52,538 nucleotides of DNA from Streptomyces sp. CB01881 (GCF_002953255.1 NZ_CP026498.1:11287488-11340025), one strand, 5' to 3'; shown: positions 9,020 through 18,119, numbered from the stretch's first letter. Numbers and translations are program-made. Notes: a model not told the origin generated them from the letters alone.

Positions 9020-10567
9020 TCACGCGTAGTTGCGCAGTTCGGGCCAGATCGCGCCCCAGGGGCGGACGGGGTCGGTGCAGACGTAGACGTGACCGCCCGA
9101 TTCGATGTTGTGCACGCCGTCGGGGTTGGTGAGGGTGGCAGCCACGCGGACGTTCCGGAAGTACTGGCGCAGGTGGGCCTCATACCCGGGGGCGTAGTCG
9201 GGGCCGGGGGCGATGGCCACCACGGTGGTGGCGTTCGGGTTGCCGGGGCCCCACCACCAGTCGGTGTTCTGGGAGCTCACGGCGGTGGGCAGCCCGGCGG
9301 TGCGGCCCAACTCGTTGATGGCGCCGGCCTCGCTGTAGTCCGCTGCGAAGATCACCGCGTTCGCGCGCTGTTCGGCGGGCAGCCCGGTCCACACCTGCCG
9401 CACGGTGCCGACCAGCTGGGGCCAGCCCTGGGTCTCCCCCGAGATCGGGCTGGTGCCGTATGTCCAGGCCACGCCGGAGGCCGGCAGCACCGGCAGCACG
9501 ACCACGGCGGACAGCGCGGCCGAGACGGCGGTTCCGATCACCAGGCCGCGCAGCCGCTCCGGTCGGGCGTACAGCCACCTGTCGAGGTCGACCGCGCCGG
9601 CCGCCAGCAGGCACACGTACAGCCCGGCCAGGTAGTACACCTGCGCTCCGGTCGTCACGGCGAACAGGACGAACAGCGCCGCGTACACGATCACCAGAGC
9701 ACGCCACAGCGGCCGGCCGGACCGCCACAGGAACCGCAGGCCCGCCATCCACAGCAAGGTCATCGCCAGGCAGGACATGCCGAGCTGCCCCACGATCCAG
9801 GTGAGGATGTTGCCCGGGCCGCCGTGCTCGCCGTTCAGCGCCCGCGTCATCTCGAACATGGCCCAGCCGTGGTGCGCCTGCCACCACAGGTCGGGCAGCA
9901 CGAGCAGCGAGGCGATCACCGCACCCGCGAGCAGTCGGCGGTCAACCACGGTCCGGCGGGCCGGGCCGAGCAGCACCGCGGCCAGCAGGACTGCTGCGAA
10001 GATCGCCGCGAGGTGGTTGAACTCCGCGCCGAGGCCGACCAGCACCCCTGCGGCGGGCCACCACCGGGTGTCGCCGGTGCGGCCGATCCGCACGACCACG
10101 AACGCGATCGCCGCCCACGCCAGCAGTTCGTACGACGTCGTGTTGGCGACGTGCGCACTGCCAAGCAGCACAGGCATGGTGGCCGTCGCGATCGCCGCGA
10201 GCAGCTGCGCCCGCCGCGCGCCGCCGAACTCCCGCGCGGTCAGGGCGCCCACGACCACTGTGCCCGCGGCGGCCAGCGCCGGCCACAGCCGCAGGCCCGC
10301 CGCCGAAACCCCGAAGAGCGACAGCGAGACCCGGGCCATCAGCGGCGCGAGTACCGGCTGGTCCACGTAACTCGCCTGGAGGTGCCGGGCGCAGTCGAGG
10401 AAGTACAGCTCGTCACGGTGGAAGCCGTAACGCTGGGCCAGCGCCATCAGTGCGGCGAATACCACCCCCGCGACGGCGAACACCCGCCGGTCCGGCGGTG
10501 CTATCCGCCCGCCGTCCTGCCCGTCCTGCGCCGCACGCCCCGTCTTCGCCATCCCTGCCGCGCTCAT
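9020..10567 (-). CDS. Family 39-like membrane glycosyltransferase
   Basis: 515 residues from ATG 10567. It is a polytopic protein with about 10-12 hydrophobic segments. The N-terminal motif YGFHRDELYFLDCARHL is the lumenal acidic pair (DE) region of PMT/ArnT-like (GT39) transferases, followed by SYVDQPVLAPLMARV. A soluble C-terminal domain of about 120 residues follows. Such enzymes move a sugar from a polyprenyl-phosphate donor to an acceptor on the outer face of the membrane; the acceptor is unknown. The start overlaps the permease stop (ATGA), making it the last gene of a coupled four-gene operon with an ABC exporter. Confidence 0.85.
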   Translation of the reverse strand: MSAAGMAKTGRAAQDGQDGGRIAPPDRRVFAVAGVVFAALMALAQRYGFHRDELYFLDCARHLQASYVDQPVLAPLMARVSLSLFGVSAAGLRLWPALAAAGTVVVGALTAREFGGARRAQLLAAIATATMPVLLGSAHVANTTSYELLAWAAIAFVVVRIGRTGDTRWWPAAGVLVGLGAEFNHLAAIFAAVLLAAVLLGPARRTVVDRRLLAGAVIASLLVLPDLWWQAHHGWAMFEMTRALNGEHGGPGNILTWIVGQLGMSCLAMTLLWMAGLRFLWRSGRPLWRALVIVYAALFVLFAVTTGAQVYYLAGLYVCLLAAGAVDLDRWLYARPERLRGLVIGTAVSAALSAVVVLPVLPASGVAWTYGTSPISGETQGWPQLVGTVRQVWTGLPAEQRANAVIFAADYSEAGAINELGRTAGLPTAVSSQNTDWWWGPGNPNATTVVAIAPGPDYAPGYEAHLRQYFRNVRVAATLTNPDGVHNIESGGHVYVCTDPVRPWGAIWPELRNYA

Positions 10568-11250
10568 ATGGTCATCCGTCGAATCGTGGCGAAGCCGCCG
10601 GCGAGCAGGACAGCGACGGCGAGAACGCCGGTGAGGCCGGTGGCGGTGCCGAGGTAGTGGCCGATGCCCGTCCAGCCGTGCGCCCACGTCGCGACGAGCG
10701 CGGCGAGGGCCAGTGCGCCGAGTTGTGCCGCGCCGAAGGCCGTGGTGCCGGGCAGTCCGGCGCGGCGGTAGACCAGGCCGTACCACATCCCGTAGACGAA
10801 CATGAGGACGAACATTGTCGTCGCCGTGAGCCACGACAGGTACCAGGGGCCGTCGAGGAGGTGGGGGACGCGGAAGTAGGCCATGTTGATGCCCCATCCG
10901 CCGGTCGCGCGTTCGAGGATCTGGCCGATCACGACGACGAGTCCGAAGCCCACGGACAGGGCGAGGGCCAGTGCGGTGGCGCCGAGGAAGTAGATGCGTC
11001 GGCTCACCCCGAGGGTGAGGGCGAACGGCAGCGCGCGGGCAACCGACTGCGCGCCCACGACGAGCATGACGAGCGGGACCGCGACCAGGCCGCCGACCCA
11101 GCGGTGGTCACTGTGACCGGCCGGGATGAGCCGCAGGATCACCACGTCGAGGACGAAGCCGAAGGCCGCCCACGCCCAGGGCAGTACGAGGTAGGTGACG
11201 CGGTCGAGGAGCAGGTAGCGGACGACGGTGGCGATCGGGGTGGAACGCAT
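10564..11250 (-). CDS. ABC transporter permease
   Basis: 228 residues with six predicted membrane segments, starting at ATG 11250, which shares one base with the ATPase stop (TGATG). No solute-binding protein is present, and the partner ATPase lies immediately upstream, so this is probably an export-type or YtrBC-like ABC-2 system. Substrate unknown. Together with the YtrA-type repressor it resembles the cell-envelope-stress ABC operons of Gram-positive bacteria. It ends by overlapping the glycosyltransferase start. Confidence 0.85.
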   Translation of the reverse strand: MRSTPIATVVRYLLLDRVTYLVLPWAWAAFGFVLDVVILRLIPAGHSDHRWVGGLVAVPLVMLVVGAQSVARALPFALTLGVSRRIYFLGATALALALSVGFGLVVVIGQILERATGGWGINMAYFRVPHLLDGPWYLSWLTATTMFVLMFVYGMWYGLVYRRAGLPGTTAFGAAQLGALALAALVATWAHGWTGIGHYLGTATGLTGVLAVAVLLAGGFATIRRMTI

Positions 11251-12149
11251 CAGGGTGTCCTCGCTGCCATGAGCTCGGCTCGGTCGTGGTGCTCGGCCGC
11301 GTAGGCCGCGAGCTGCTGGAGGGTGACCTGCTCCAGGCGAAGACGCAGGTGGTCGGCGAGTTCGCGGTCGCGGTCGTCGAGCCGGCCGACCATCACCGCC
11401 GTGGTCTGCGCGCCCATCGTGCGCCGGTTCAGCGTCGTGCGGCCGGCGACGAGCCGCTCCACGCTGCCGGCCCGGCCGGTGACGGTCGTGGCGGTGCCGC
11501 GCAGGCCGTCGGCGGGCGCGTCGAGGACGAGCCGGCCGTGGTCGAGGACCAGGACCCGGTCCAGGAGGTCGGCGGCCTCGTCGATGAGGTGGGTCGAGAG
11601 CACGATGCACCGCGGGTGGGCGGTGTAGTCGGCGAGCAGGTGGTCGTAGAAGAGCGTGCGGGCGACCCCGTCCAGGCCCGCGTACGGCTCGTCGAACAGG
11701 GTGAGTTCGGCGCGGGCGGCCAGCCCGATGGTGATGCCGAGGGCGGTCCGCATGCCGCGCGACAGCTTCCTGATCGGCCGGGCCGGCGGCAGCTCGTAGG
11801 CGTCCAGCAGCGTGCCGGCCAGGTCGGCGTCCCAGTTCGGGCACAGCAGCGCCGCCGCCGCGATCGCGTGCCGGACCCGCAGATCGGGGTAGGTCTGGTC
11901 CTCCCGTACGAGGATCATCCGGCGCAGGACCGCGTCGTTCTCCAGCGGCCCGGCCCCGAACACGTGCACGCGGCCGGCGGTGGCGAACTCCTGGCCGGCC
12001 AGGATGCGCAGCAGCGTGCTCTTCCCGGCACCGTTGCGGCCCAGCAGTCCGGTGACGGACGGTGTGTCGATCTCGAAGGTGACGTCGGTCAGCGCCTGGT
12101 GGTCGCGGTAGCGGCGCCCGAGGCCGGCCACCGATATCGCCGGGGTCAC
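11250..12149 (-). CDS. ABC transporter ATP-binding protein
   Basis: 299 residues. The Walker A motif GRNGAGKST is at about 37-45, a signature-like LSRGMRTAL near 130, Walker B LTLFDEPYAGLD near 150 and the H-loop STHL near 187. The signature departs from LSGGQ (LSRGM), as is common in this exporter class. It powers the downstream permease. The start overlaps the regulator stop by GTGA, and the stop overlaps the permease start. Confidence 0.92.
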   Translation of the reverse strand: MTPAISVAGLGRRYRDHQALTDVTFEIDTPSVTGLLGRNGAGKSTLLRILAGQEFATAGRVHVFGAGPLENDAVLRRMILVREDQTYPDLRVRHAIAAAALLCPNWDADLAGTLLDAYELPPARPIRKLSRGMRTALGITIGLAARAELTLFDEPYAGLDGVARTLFYDHLLADYTAHPRCIVLSTHLIDEAADLLDRVLVLDHGRLVLDAPADGLRGTATTVTGRAGSVERLVAGRTTLNRRTMGAQTTAVMVGRLDDRDRELADHLRLRLEQVTLQQLAAYAAEHHDRAELMAARTP

Positions 12150-12541
12150 GCCTTCACCCCCGTCGTCACCTCGGTCGAGGTCAGTTCCTCGCGTACCAGC
12201 ACGAGCAGTTCGTCAAGACCGATCCCGAGCCGTGCCGCCTCGACCACCAGCGGCCGCAGGTAGCGGTCGGCGAAGCGGCGTCGCCGCTCGTGCACCAGCC
12301 GCTCCCGCGCGCCTTTCGCGACGAACATGCCGACGCCCCGCCGCTTCTCCACCAGGCCCTGCTCCGCGAGCACGGTGAGGCTGCGCGCCGCCGTGGCCGG
12401 GTTGACCCGGTAGAACGCCGCGATCTCGTTACTGGATGCGACCCGTTCTCCCTCGCCCACCGTTCCGTCGGCGATCTGGTTCGCCAGCTCGCCGGCGATC
12501 TGGGCGAAGATCGGGCCGTCGCTATCAGACAGTGGCATCAT
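12146..12541 (-). CDS. GntR-family regulator, YtrA subfamily
   Basis: 131 residues. The winged helix is at about 10-75: PIFAQIAGELANQIADGTV, EGERVASSNEIAAFYRVNPATA, then LTVLAEQGLVEKRRGVGMFV. A short helical tail without a large ligand domain defines the YtrA subfamily. As first gene of the coupled ABC-glycosyltransferase operon it most likely represses its own operon and is relieved by an envelope or antibiotic signal. An AT-richer stretch precedes the gene. Confidence 0.9.
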   Translation of the reverse strand: MMPLSDSDGPIFAQIAGELANQIADGTVGEGERVASSNEIAAFYRVNPATAARSLTVLAEQGLVEKRRGVGMFVAKGARERLVHERRRRFADRYLRPLVVEAARLGIGLDELLVLVREELTSTEVTTGVKA

Positions 12542-12558
12542 GTCTCCGTTGCTCTACT

Positions 12559-12582
12559 GGTTACCTACCTCACTAATGAACC
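12559..12582. promoter_or_regulatory. Possible operator ahead of the GntR operon
   Basis: A 24-base imperfect dyad bounded by GGTT and AACC lies just upstream of the regulator start, in a locally AT-richer stretch. YtrA-type repressors bind such dyads in their own promoter. The inner symmetry is weak, so this is only a candidate. Confidence 0.3.
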
Positions 12583-12656
12583 AACATAGCAGCGTGATCG
12601 CAGGAATGATGACGGACAGTCATTTGACGTCTCGTCATTCTGCTGCGGCCGCATAG

Positions 12657-12755
12657 GCGGCCGAGCACCGACCGGACTATGCCCAGGCCGCGGTACGTTG
12701 GGCGCTCGAAGCGGCGCCTGACCCGCGTGTGCTCGACCTCGGTCGCGGCCGGGGC
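12657..12755 (+). pseudogene. N-terminal piece of a SAM-dependent methyltransferase
   Basis: The frame reads HRPDYAQAAVRWALEAAP then DPRVLDLG, which is the start of a class I methyltransferase up to motif I, where the SAM-binding glycine loop should follow. The coding then breaks down. An in-frame stop lies just upstream at 12654, so neither end is intact. A second overlapping frame (12679-12894, ending LLAGLAALVVDVHLY) looks like the tail of a small membrane protein, suggesting a junction of two remnants. Confidence 0.4.
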
Positions 12756-12917
12756 CTTGGCCCTCGCCGCACGCGAGCACCGCACCACCGTCATCAGTGT
12801 CGGCGCGCTCGGTACCCAGCCCGCCCGGCGGACCACCGCGTACGCCCTGCTCGCCGGGCTCGCGGCCCTCGTAGTCGACGTCCACCTGTACTGAGATGGC
12901 CGCCTGATCGATCGACG

Positions 12918-13142
12918 TCAGACGATGTCGGGGCCGGACCGGAGCGGCAGGGCGCGAACCCGTCCCGAGGGCGAGGAGAGTGCTTCCCGCAGCTCATGCG
13001 CGGTCACATAGGGCGCGTACACGCGACGCGGGTCCGGCAAGAGGCCGTCCGCCGGGGTGAGCACCTGGCGGCAGCGGTCGTTGGCCGTGCGGAACACGCC
13101 TTCCCAGGAGTCCACCTCGAACGGCAGGCCGCGCGCGATATC
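12918..13142 (-). pseudogene. C-terminal remnant of an unknown protein
   Basis: About 74 residues of good coding character (FEVDSWEGVFRTANDRCRQV, then RRVYAPYVTAHELREAL) end at 12918. The frame stays open upstream but loses coding character, and no plausible start or RBS marks the gene. I cannot name the family. Confidence 0.35.
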
Positions 13143-13316
13143 TGTCGCCGGCGCGGTGGCTGGGACCTGGCCACGAAAGTGGAGCCGCCATCGAGCGGGC
13201 CGGGCGGCAGGGGCCGGTCCAGTCCGGAGCAGACCGCCGGAGCACGAAAGTCCTCGCTTCCGACCGGGGCGTGCCGGTGCTCGCCTCCGGGCGGGCCGAC
13301 AGGCACACTGAACGCT

Positions 13317-13814
13317 GTGACCGACGTGCGCGAGACGCTGGACTACCAGACATTCGGCCGGGCGGTACGCGAACTCGCGCAGACGATCGCCGACGACGGG
13401 TACGAGCCCGACGTGATCCTGAGCATCGCCCGCGGCGGCGTGTTCGTGGCCGGCGGTCTGGCGTACGCGCTGGACTGCAAGAACATCCACCTCGTGAACG
13501 TCGAGTTCTACACCGGCGTGGGCGCCACGCTCGACATGCCCGTCATGCTGGCACCCGTCCCCGATGCGATCGACTTCTCCGGCAGGAAGGTCCTGATCGC
13601 CGACGACGTCGCCGACACCGGCAAGACGCTGAAGCTGGTCCACGACTTCTGCCTCGACCACGTCGCCGAGGTGCGGTCCGCCGTCATCTACGAGAAGTCG
13701 CACTCCCTGGTGAAGTGCGAGTACGTGTGGAAGAAGACCGACGACTGGATCAACTTCCCGTGGTCGACGGAACCGCCGGTCGTCAGGCGCGACAGCCAAG
13801 TACTCGACGCCTGA
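13317..13814 (+). CDS. Phosphoribosyltransferase family protein
   Basis: 165 residues from GTG 13317. The PRPP-binding loop VLIADDVADTGKTL is at about 92-105, preceded by the flexible-loop region ILSIARGGVFVAGGLAY. The fold is that of type I phosphoribosyltransferases related to xanthine-guanine or hypoxanthine enzymes. The hood region is short, so the base cannot be predicted. It is cytoplasmic. The upstream 170 bases carry only remnants, and the gene appears to stand alone. Confidence 0.85.
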   Translation: MTDVRETLDYQTFGRAVRELAQTIADDGYEPDVILSIARGGVFVAGGLAYALDCKNIHLVNVEFYTGVGATLDMPVMLAPVPDAIDFSGRKVLIADDVADTGKTLKLVHDFCLDHVAEVRSAVIYEKSHSLVKCEYVWKKTDDWINFPWSTEPPVVRRDSQVLDA

Positions 13815-13867
13815 CAGCTGCCCTCCTGCGCCCGGCAGCGCGACCACCGCCCGCGGCCCGCCCTCCC

Positions 13868-14011
13868 CCAGGCCCAGGTGCGGGCGAAGTCGCCGAGATC
13901 GGCCCTGAGGGCCAACGGGGGCAGGCCGACGGTGGCGCGTTCACCGTTGAGCAGTTGCAGCGACATGGCCTCCGCGAAGGCCCATGTGCCACCCTCACTG
14001 AGATCGACCAT
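13868..14011 (-). pseudogene. CAP/SCP-domain fragment
   Basis: ATG 14011 opens a reading with SLQLLNGERATVGLPPLALR then ADLGDFARTWA, the typical start of a CAP (cysteine-rich secretory/PR-1) domain in actinobacterial secreted proteins. After about 47 residues the coding character is lost near 13868 and the frame stops at 13688 inside the antisense phosphoribosyltransferase gene. No signal peptide precedes it. Only one end of the domain remains. Confidence 0.4.
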
Positions 14012-14018
14012 AAAACCA

Positions 14019-14030
14019 ATAATCGATTAT
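14019..14030. promoter_or_regulatory. Palindrome ATAATCGATTAT, likely GntR operator
   Basis: A perfect 12-base palindrome in an AT-rich island ends 25 bases before the start of the FadR-type GntR gene. Its position and symmetry fit an autoregulatory operator. Nothing else in the surrounding GC-rich sequence explains it. Confidence 0.5.
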
Positions 14031-14055
14031 CCATCTGATCGTCTATCATGCGGCC

Positions 14056-14760
14056 ATGACCCAGACGACCCACACCGCGCCCCCGGCGGGGAAGCAGATG
14101 CTCTCCGAGCAGGTCTACACACACCTGCGGGATGCGATCATGCGCGGGGACCACGCCCCCGGTGACGCCCTCAAACCCCAGGAGCTCGCCAAGGAGCAGG
14201 GCGTGAGCCTGGCCGTCGTGCGTGAGGCGCTCGTGCGGGTGGTCGGCGAGGGCCTCGCCGACCGGCTGCCCAACCGCGGCTTCGCCGTCCCGGCCTTCTC
14301 CGACCGTCGCTGGCAAGAGATCGCGGAGGCCCGCCGGACCATCGAACCGGTCATGCTGCGCATGTCCGTCGAGCGCGGCGATGTGGACTGGGAGGCCCGC
14401 GTACGGGCCGCCCACCACCGTCTGGCCCGCACCCCGGCGTACGCACCGGAGGAGGGCAGGCACTACAGCAGCGCATGGGCCGAAGCCCACCGCCTGTTCC
14501 ACCGCACCCTGCTGGAGGGGTGCGGCAACCTCGTCCTGCTGGAGACCTTCGACCGGCTGTGGACCGCGAGCGAGCTGGCCCGCCGCTGGTCGGCGCACCG
14601 CAACCCCGACCGGGACGGCCTCCTGGAACACCGCCGGCTGGAGGAGGCGGCCCTCGCCCGTGACGCCGACACCGCAGCCGGGGTCCTGACCCGGCACCTC
14701 ACCCGGACCGCGGCCGGACTGACCGACCGCCCCCACCACGAGCCCACGAACGAAGCCTGA
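14056..14760 (+). CDS. GntR-family regulator, FadR/FCD type
   Basis: 234 residues. The N-terminal winged helix (LSEQVYTHLRDAIMRGDHAP, then ELAKEQGVSLAVVREALVRV) is followed by an all-helical FCD-like ligand domain (about 95-225) with His and Asp residues that commonly bind metal. It is a cytoplasmic repressor responding to an organic acid or similar ligand, which cannot be predicted. The next gene (SCO6745 family) starts 58 bases downstream on the same strand and is the likely co-transcribed target. Confidence 0.88.
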   Translation: MTQTTHTAPPAGKQMLSEQVYTHLRDAIMRGDHAPGDALKPQELAKEQGVSLAVVREALVRVVGEGLADRLPNRGFAVPAFSDRRWQEIAEARRTIEPVMLRMSVERGDVDWEARVRAAHHRLARTPAYAPEEGRHYSSAWAEAHRLFHRTLLEGCGNLVLLETFDRLWTASELARRWSAHRNPDRDGLLEHRRLEEAALARDADTAAGVLTRHLTRTAAGLTDRPHHEPTNEA

Positions 14761-14818
14761 TGCGCCTCGCCCACCCGGCCGCACGTCCACACCTGACCAC
14801 TGACACCGGAGCCACGGC

Positions 14819-15682
14819 ATGACTTCCTTCGAGGCGGGCGCGGGCCGCCGCTGCCACAACGCCGTCAGCCCCCTGCACGCATCGGTGTACTTCGCACCGG
14901 AGCCGGAGGACGAACTCGCGGCACTCGGGCTGGAGCGCGGAGCCATGGTCTACCTCGCGAGCCGCGCGGCACCGCTCGGGGCCGTCGACGCGGGCACCGT
15001 CACAGCGACGTTCTACAACTTCAACCACGAGCACGTGCAGCGGTACATCCCCGCCGCGTGGACCCTCACCACACCGGAGGAGGTGCTCACGGCACGGCTG
15101 CGCGGCGCGGACCGGACGCTGCAGCGGCTGCTCGGGAAGGAGTCCCTCGCGTCCACGGACATGACCGAGGCGGCCGAACTGGCGCTGCACGCCGCCGAAG
15201 CCTGCCGCCGGGAGGCACGGCCGCTGTACGCCGCCAACGCCGGCCTCCCCGTCCCCGAGGAGCCGCACCTGGCCCTGTGGCACGCCGCGACACTGCTGCG
15301 CGAGCACCGGGGCGACGGTCACCTCGCCGCCCTGACGATCGCCGGCCTGTCCGGCATCGAGGCGCTGGTGCTGCACAACGCCACCGGCACGGCACCGACA
15401 TCGGCACTGTTCATGCGGACCCGCGGCTGGTCCGCGCAGCAGTGGGACACCGCCCGGGACCAGTTGCGCGAGCGCGGCCTGCTGGACGGGGAAGGCGACC
15501 TCACGCGGGCGGGCGCGACCCTGCGCGAGGAGACCGAGGTACTCACCGACCGCCTCGACGCCGCCCCGTACGACCACCTCGGCCCGGCCGCCACCGCACG
15601 CCTCACCGAACTGGCGGGCGGATTCTCCAGAACCCTCAGAGCAGCGGGCGCCTTCCCCGCGGTGCACTTCGGCAAGGGCTGA
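14819..15682 (+). CDS. SCO6745 family protein
   Basis: 287 residues, helical, with no signal peptide. The start CHNAVSPLHASVYFAPEPED and the block ATFYNFNHEHVQRYIPAAW match the actinobacterial SCO6745-like family, whose members carry a winged-helix-like C-terminal half (here GWSAQQWDTARDQLRERGLL). The biochemical role is not established. It follows the FadR-type regulator on the same strand, a common pairing that suggests control by it. Confidence 0.8.
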   Translation: MTSFEAGAGRRCHNAVSPLHASVYFAPEPEDELAALGLERGAMVYLASRAAPLGAVDAGTVTATFYNFNHEHVQRYIPAAWTLTTPEEVLTARLRGADRTLQRLLGKESLASTDMTEAAELALHAAEACRREARPLYAANAGLPVPEEPHLALWHAATLLREHRGDGHLAALTIAGLSGIEALVLHNATGTAPTSALFMRTRGWSAQQWDTARDQLRERGLLDGEGDLTRAGATLREETEVLTDRLDAAPYDHLGPAATARLTELAGGFSRTLRAAGAFPAVHFGKG

Positions 15683-16113
15683 GAGCAGGAGCCGGCAGCC
15701 CCGCGCCTCCGCAACAGCCACGGCCAGGTGCCATGCAGCGCCGCGTGACCGTCCGGTTCCGCTGGACCCGCCGGCGCCGATCCGGCCCCGGCACCACTCG
15801 ATCTCCTCCGCGCCCTCCGGCGACGGCCGCCACATCGACCTGATGGTCTCGGTGCTCAGCACCCCCGCCCGCTCGGGCCGGGGGCCGATGAACAGCAGGC
15901 CCAGGCCTGGCTGCAGGGCCTGATCGAGGGCGGCCGCCACGTCGAGGACGTCTACGCGGGCACCGGGCCACGGGTTCGCCGTCCCCGGCCGGTTCCGGTT
16001 CCGGCCGTGGAGCGGGGGTGCCCAGGGCCGGGAGCAGGTGGCCGGCCGCCCGTCACGGCCCCCGGCCTGCTCCCGGGTCCGCGTCCCGGCTCGTCCGGTT
16101 CCACCGCCGGTGG
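15683..16113. other. Intergenic stretch with faint gene remnants
   Basis: No gene with start, RBS and domain is visible. A minus-strand piece (GLGLLFIGPRPERAGVL near 15890) and a plus-strand piece (QAWLQGLIEGGRHVEDVYAG near 15930) have coding character but are short and overlap each other. At most one is real, and both look like fragments. Confidence 0.35.
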
Positions 16114-16893
16114 TCAGCCGCGCACGTGCAGCCCGAATCCCGTGCGGCCCGCGGGCTCCAGGCCCTCCTTCAGGTGCAGCGAGGGGATCTCGTAGTCGCC
16201 GAAGTTCTGCCGCCGGAACGCGATCGGCTCGGTCGACTCCAGGGTGAGCAGGCGCTGCTCCCAGGCCTTGGCGGCGTCCGCGTAGTCCTCGCCGGTCATC
16301 CGGTCGGTGCCGTGCAGCACGAACGGCGGCAGCACCTCGATGCCCGGGTAATAGAGGATGCCGTGGTGGATCGGGAACAGCAGGTCCTCGATGGGGCCGC
16401 TGATCCCGCGAGCGGCGTAGTGCGACTCCGGTCCGCCGACGGTCACCGACAGCAGGGCCCTCCTGCCCGCGAGGGTGCCTTCGCCGAAGCGCTCGCCGTA
16501 CTTGGTGTCGCTGTGCTCGCCGACGCCGTAGGCGAAGCGGTAGGTGAACACCCGGTCCACCCAGCCCTTGAGGATCGCGGGCATCGCGTACCACCACAGC
16601 GGGAACTGGAAGATGATCGTGTCGGCCCACAGCAGCTTCTCCTGCTCGGCGAGGACGTCCGGGGTGAGCTCCCCGGCGTTGAAGGCCCGGCCGGAGTCCA
16701 GGGCGACCTTCAGCGGACTCGATGCGTGGGGGCCGTAGTCCGCGGCGTCCACGGCGGCCTTCCAGTTCATCGCGTACAGATCGCTCACCCGTACCTCGTG
16801 CCCGGCGGCCTCCAAGGTGGACACCGCGAGGTCCTTCAGCGAGCTGTTGAGCGACTTCGGCTCCGGGTGGGCGTGGACGATCAGCGTCTTCAC
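16114..16893 (-). CDS. NAD(P)H-dependent quinone/flavin reductase, flavodoxin-like fold
   Basis: 259 residues. MKTLIVHAHPEPKSLNSSL is the FMN phosphate loop of the NQO1/MdaB/YwrO-type family. FQFPLWWYAMPAILKGWVDR and SVTVGGPESHY are the other flavin-contact blocks. It catalyses two-electron reduction of quinones or related electrophiles with NAD(P)H in the cytoplasm. It is divergently transcribed from an XRE regulator 139 bases away, a frequent arrangement in actinobacteria that suggests the regulator controls it. The length is typical. Confidence 0.9.
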   Translation of the reverse strand: MKTLIVHAHPEPKSLNSSLKDLAVSTLEAAGHEVRVSDLYAMNWKAAVDAADYGPHASSPLKVALDSGRAFNAGELTPDVLAEQEKLLWADTIIFQFPLWWYAMPAILKGWVDRVFTYRFAYGVGEHSDTKYGERFGEGTLAGRRALLSVTVGGPESHYAARGISGPIEDLLFPIHHGILYYPGIEVLPPFVLHGTDRMTGEDYADAAKAWEQRLLTLESTEPIAFRRQNFGDYEIPSLHLKEGLEPAGRTGFGLHVRG

Positions 16894-17032
16894 GGGAACT
16901 CCTTCGGATCGGATGTCTTCGATCCTGGACGCCGCGGCGCCCGGCGTTCAGGGGCGCCTCTTCCGTCGGACGGGACTTCCTGGTACTGGCAGGACCACCC
17001 TTCGCGGGCACGGCCGAGGCCATACTGGGGGC

Positions 17033-17881
17033 ATGGACGATCTTGCGGGCTTCCTGCGGACCCGGCGTTCCCGGGTCGATCCGGCGGCCGTCGGCATACC
17101 CGCCGACAGCCGCCGCCGGGTCGAAGGGCTGCGCCGCGAAGAGGTCGCGCACCTGTCCGGCGTCAGCGTCGACTACTACGTACGGCTGGAGCAGGGCCGC
17201 GCGACCCAGCCCTCCGAGCAGGTCCTCGACGCGCTCGCCCGCGTCCTCGGCCTCGACGAGACCGAACGCGGACACCTCTGCCGCCTCGCCCGGCAGCGCG
17301 GCCGCCGCGCGAAGACGCCGGGCGGCCGGATCCGGCCGGAGCTGCTGCGCGTCCTCGACCTGGTCGCCGGCGCACCCGCGCTGATCATGGACCACCGCCT
17401 GGACGTACTCGCCGGGAACCGCCTCGCCGGGCTCCTCTTCGGCCGCCCGATGCCCGGTCTGAACATCGCCCGGCACCTCTTCCTCGAGGAAGCCGAGTGC
17501 GGCCTGTACGCGGACTGGGAGAACTGCACCCTCGACGTGGTCGGGCACCTGCGCCTGGCCGCCGGCAAGTACCCCGCGGACCCCCGTCTGGCCTCGCTCA
17601 TCGGCGAGCTGGCGATGGGCAGCGAGCGCTTCCGCCGCCTCTGGGGCCGAGCGGACGTGCGCGCCCGCACACATGGACGCAAGGCGTACCGGCACCCCCT
17701 GGTGGGGCTGCTGGAACTGCACCAGGAGAACTTCGCCCTGCCGGACGAATCAGGCATCGAGCTACTGGTGCTGTCCGCGGCCCCCGGCAGCCCCGCCGAG
17801 GACGGACTGCGCCTGCTCGCGGGCCTGGGTGCGGACACCGGTGACGCGCATCCCCCGGTGGACGCCCGGATCCGCGAGTAA
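17033..17881 (+). CDS. XRE-family regulator with MmyB-like ligand domain
   Basis: 282 residues from ATG 17033. The HTH reads FLRTRRSRVDPAAVG, then RRVEGLRREEVAHLSGVSVD, with YYVRLEQGRATQPSEQVLDA completing it (to about residue 75). The C-terminal part (HRLDVLAGNRLAGLLFG onward) matches the MmyB-type PAS-like fatty-acid-binding domain. It probably represses or activates the divergent quinone reductase and itself from the shared 139-base promoter region. The effector may be a lipid, by family analogy only. Confidence 0.88.
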   Translation: MDDLAGFLRTRRSRVDPAAVGIPADSRRRVEGLRREEVAHLSGVSVDYYVRLEQGRATQPSEQVLDALARVLGLDETERGHLCRLARQRGRRAKTPGGRIRPELLRVLDLVAGAPALIMDHRLDVLAGNRLAGLLFGRPMPGLNIARHLFLEEAECGLYADWENCTLDVVGHLRLAAGKYPADPRLASLIGELAMGSERFRRLWGRADVRARTHGRKAYRHPLVGLLELHQENFALPDESGIELLVLSAAPGSPAEDGLRLLAGLGADTGDAHPPVDARIRE

Positions 17882-18119
17882 CCCGACGGCGCCCGCCCAC
17901 CGCCGGAAGCGCCCCGAGACGGGGTGCCGCTACGGGCCGGGCCGAAGAAGGCCTGGCGGCCCGCCGCCGGGGTGTGCCCGGCCGGACCGGCTGCAGGCCC
18001 TCCAGCCCGTCGCACCCCGGCTCCAGGCCGTACCAGCCGGACTCTCCGGACTGCCGGCCCGCCCCCGAGCACCCGTTCCCGGCCGCGACCGAGGACGCCC
18101 CGGGTGCCGGCGGGGCCGC

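Noticed and set aside
8897..10657. A 586-codon plus-strand frame
   Set aside because: It is antisense to the glycosyltransferase and rich in His, Gln and Arg without any domain.
12679..12894. 71-codon plus-strand ORF as an intact small membrane protein
   Set aside because: Its first half overlaps a better methyltransferase reading in another frame, and no RBS supports the ATG; only the tail looks coding.
14699..17722. A 1007-codon open frame on the minus strand
   Set aside because: It is antisense to the GntR, SCO6745 and XRE genes, has no domains, and reflects GC-rich third-position bias.
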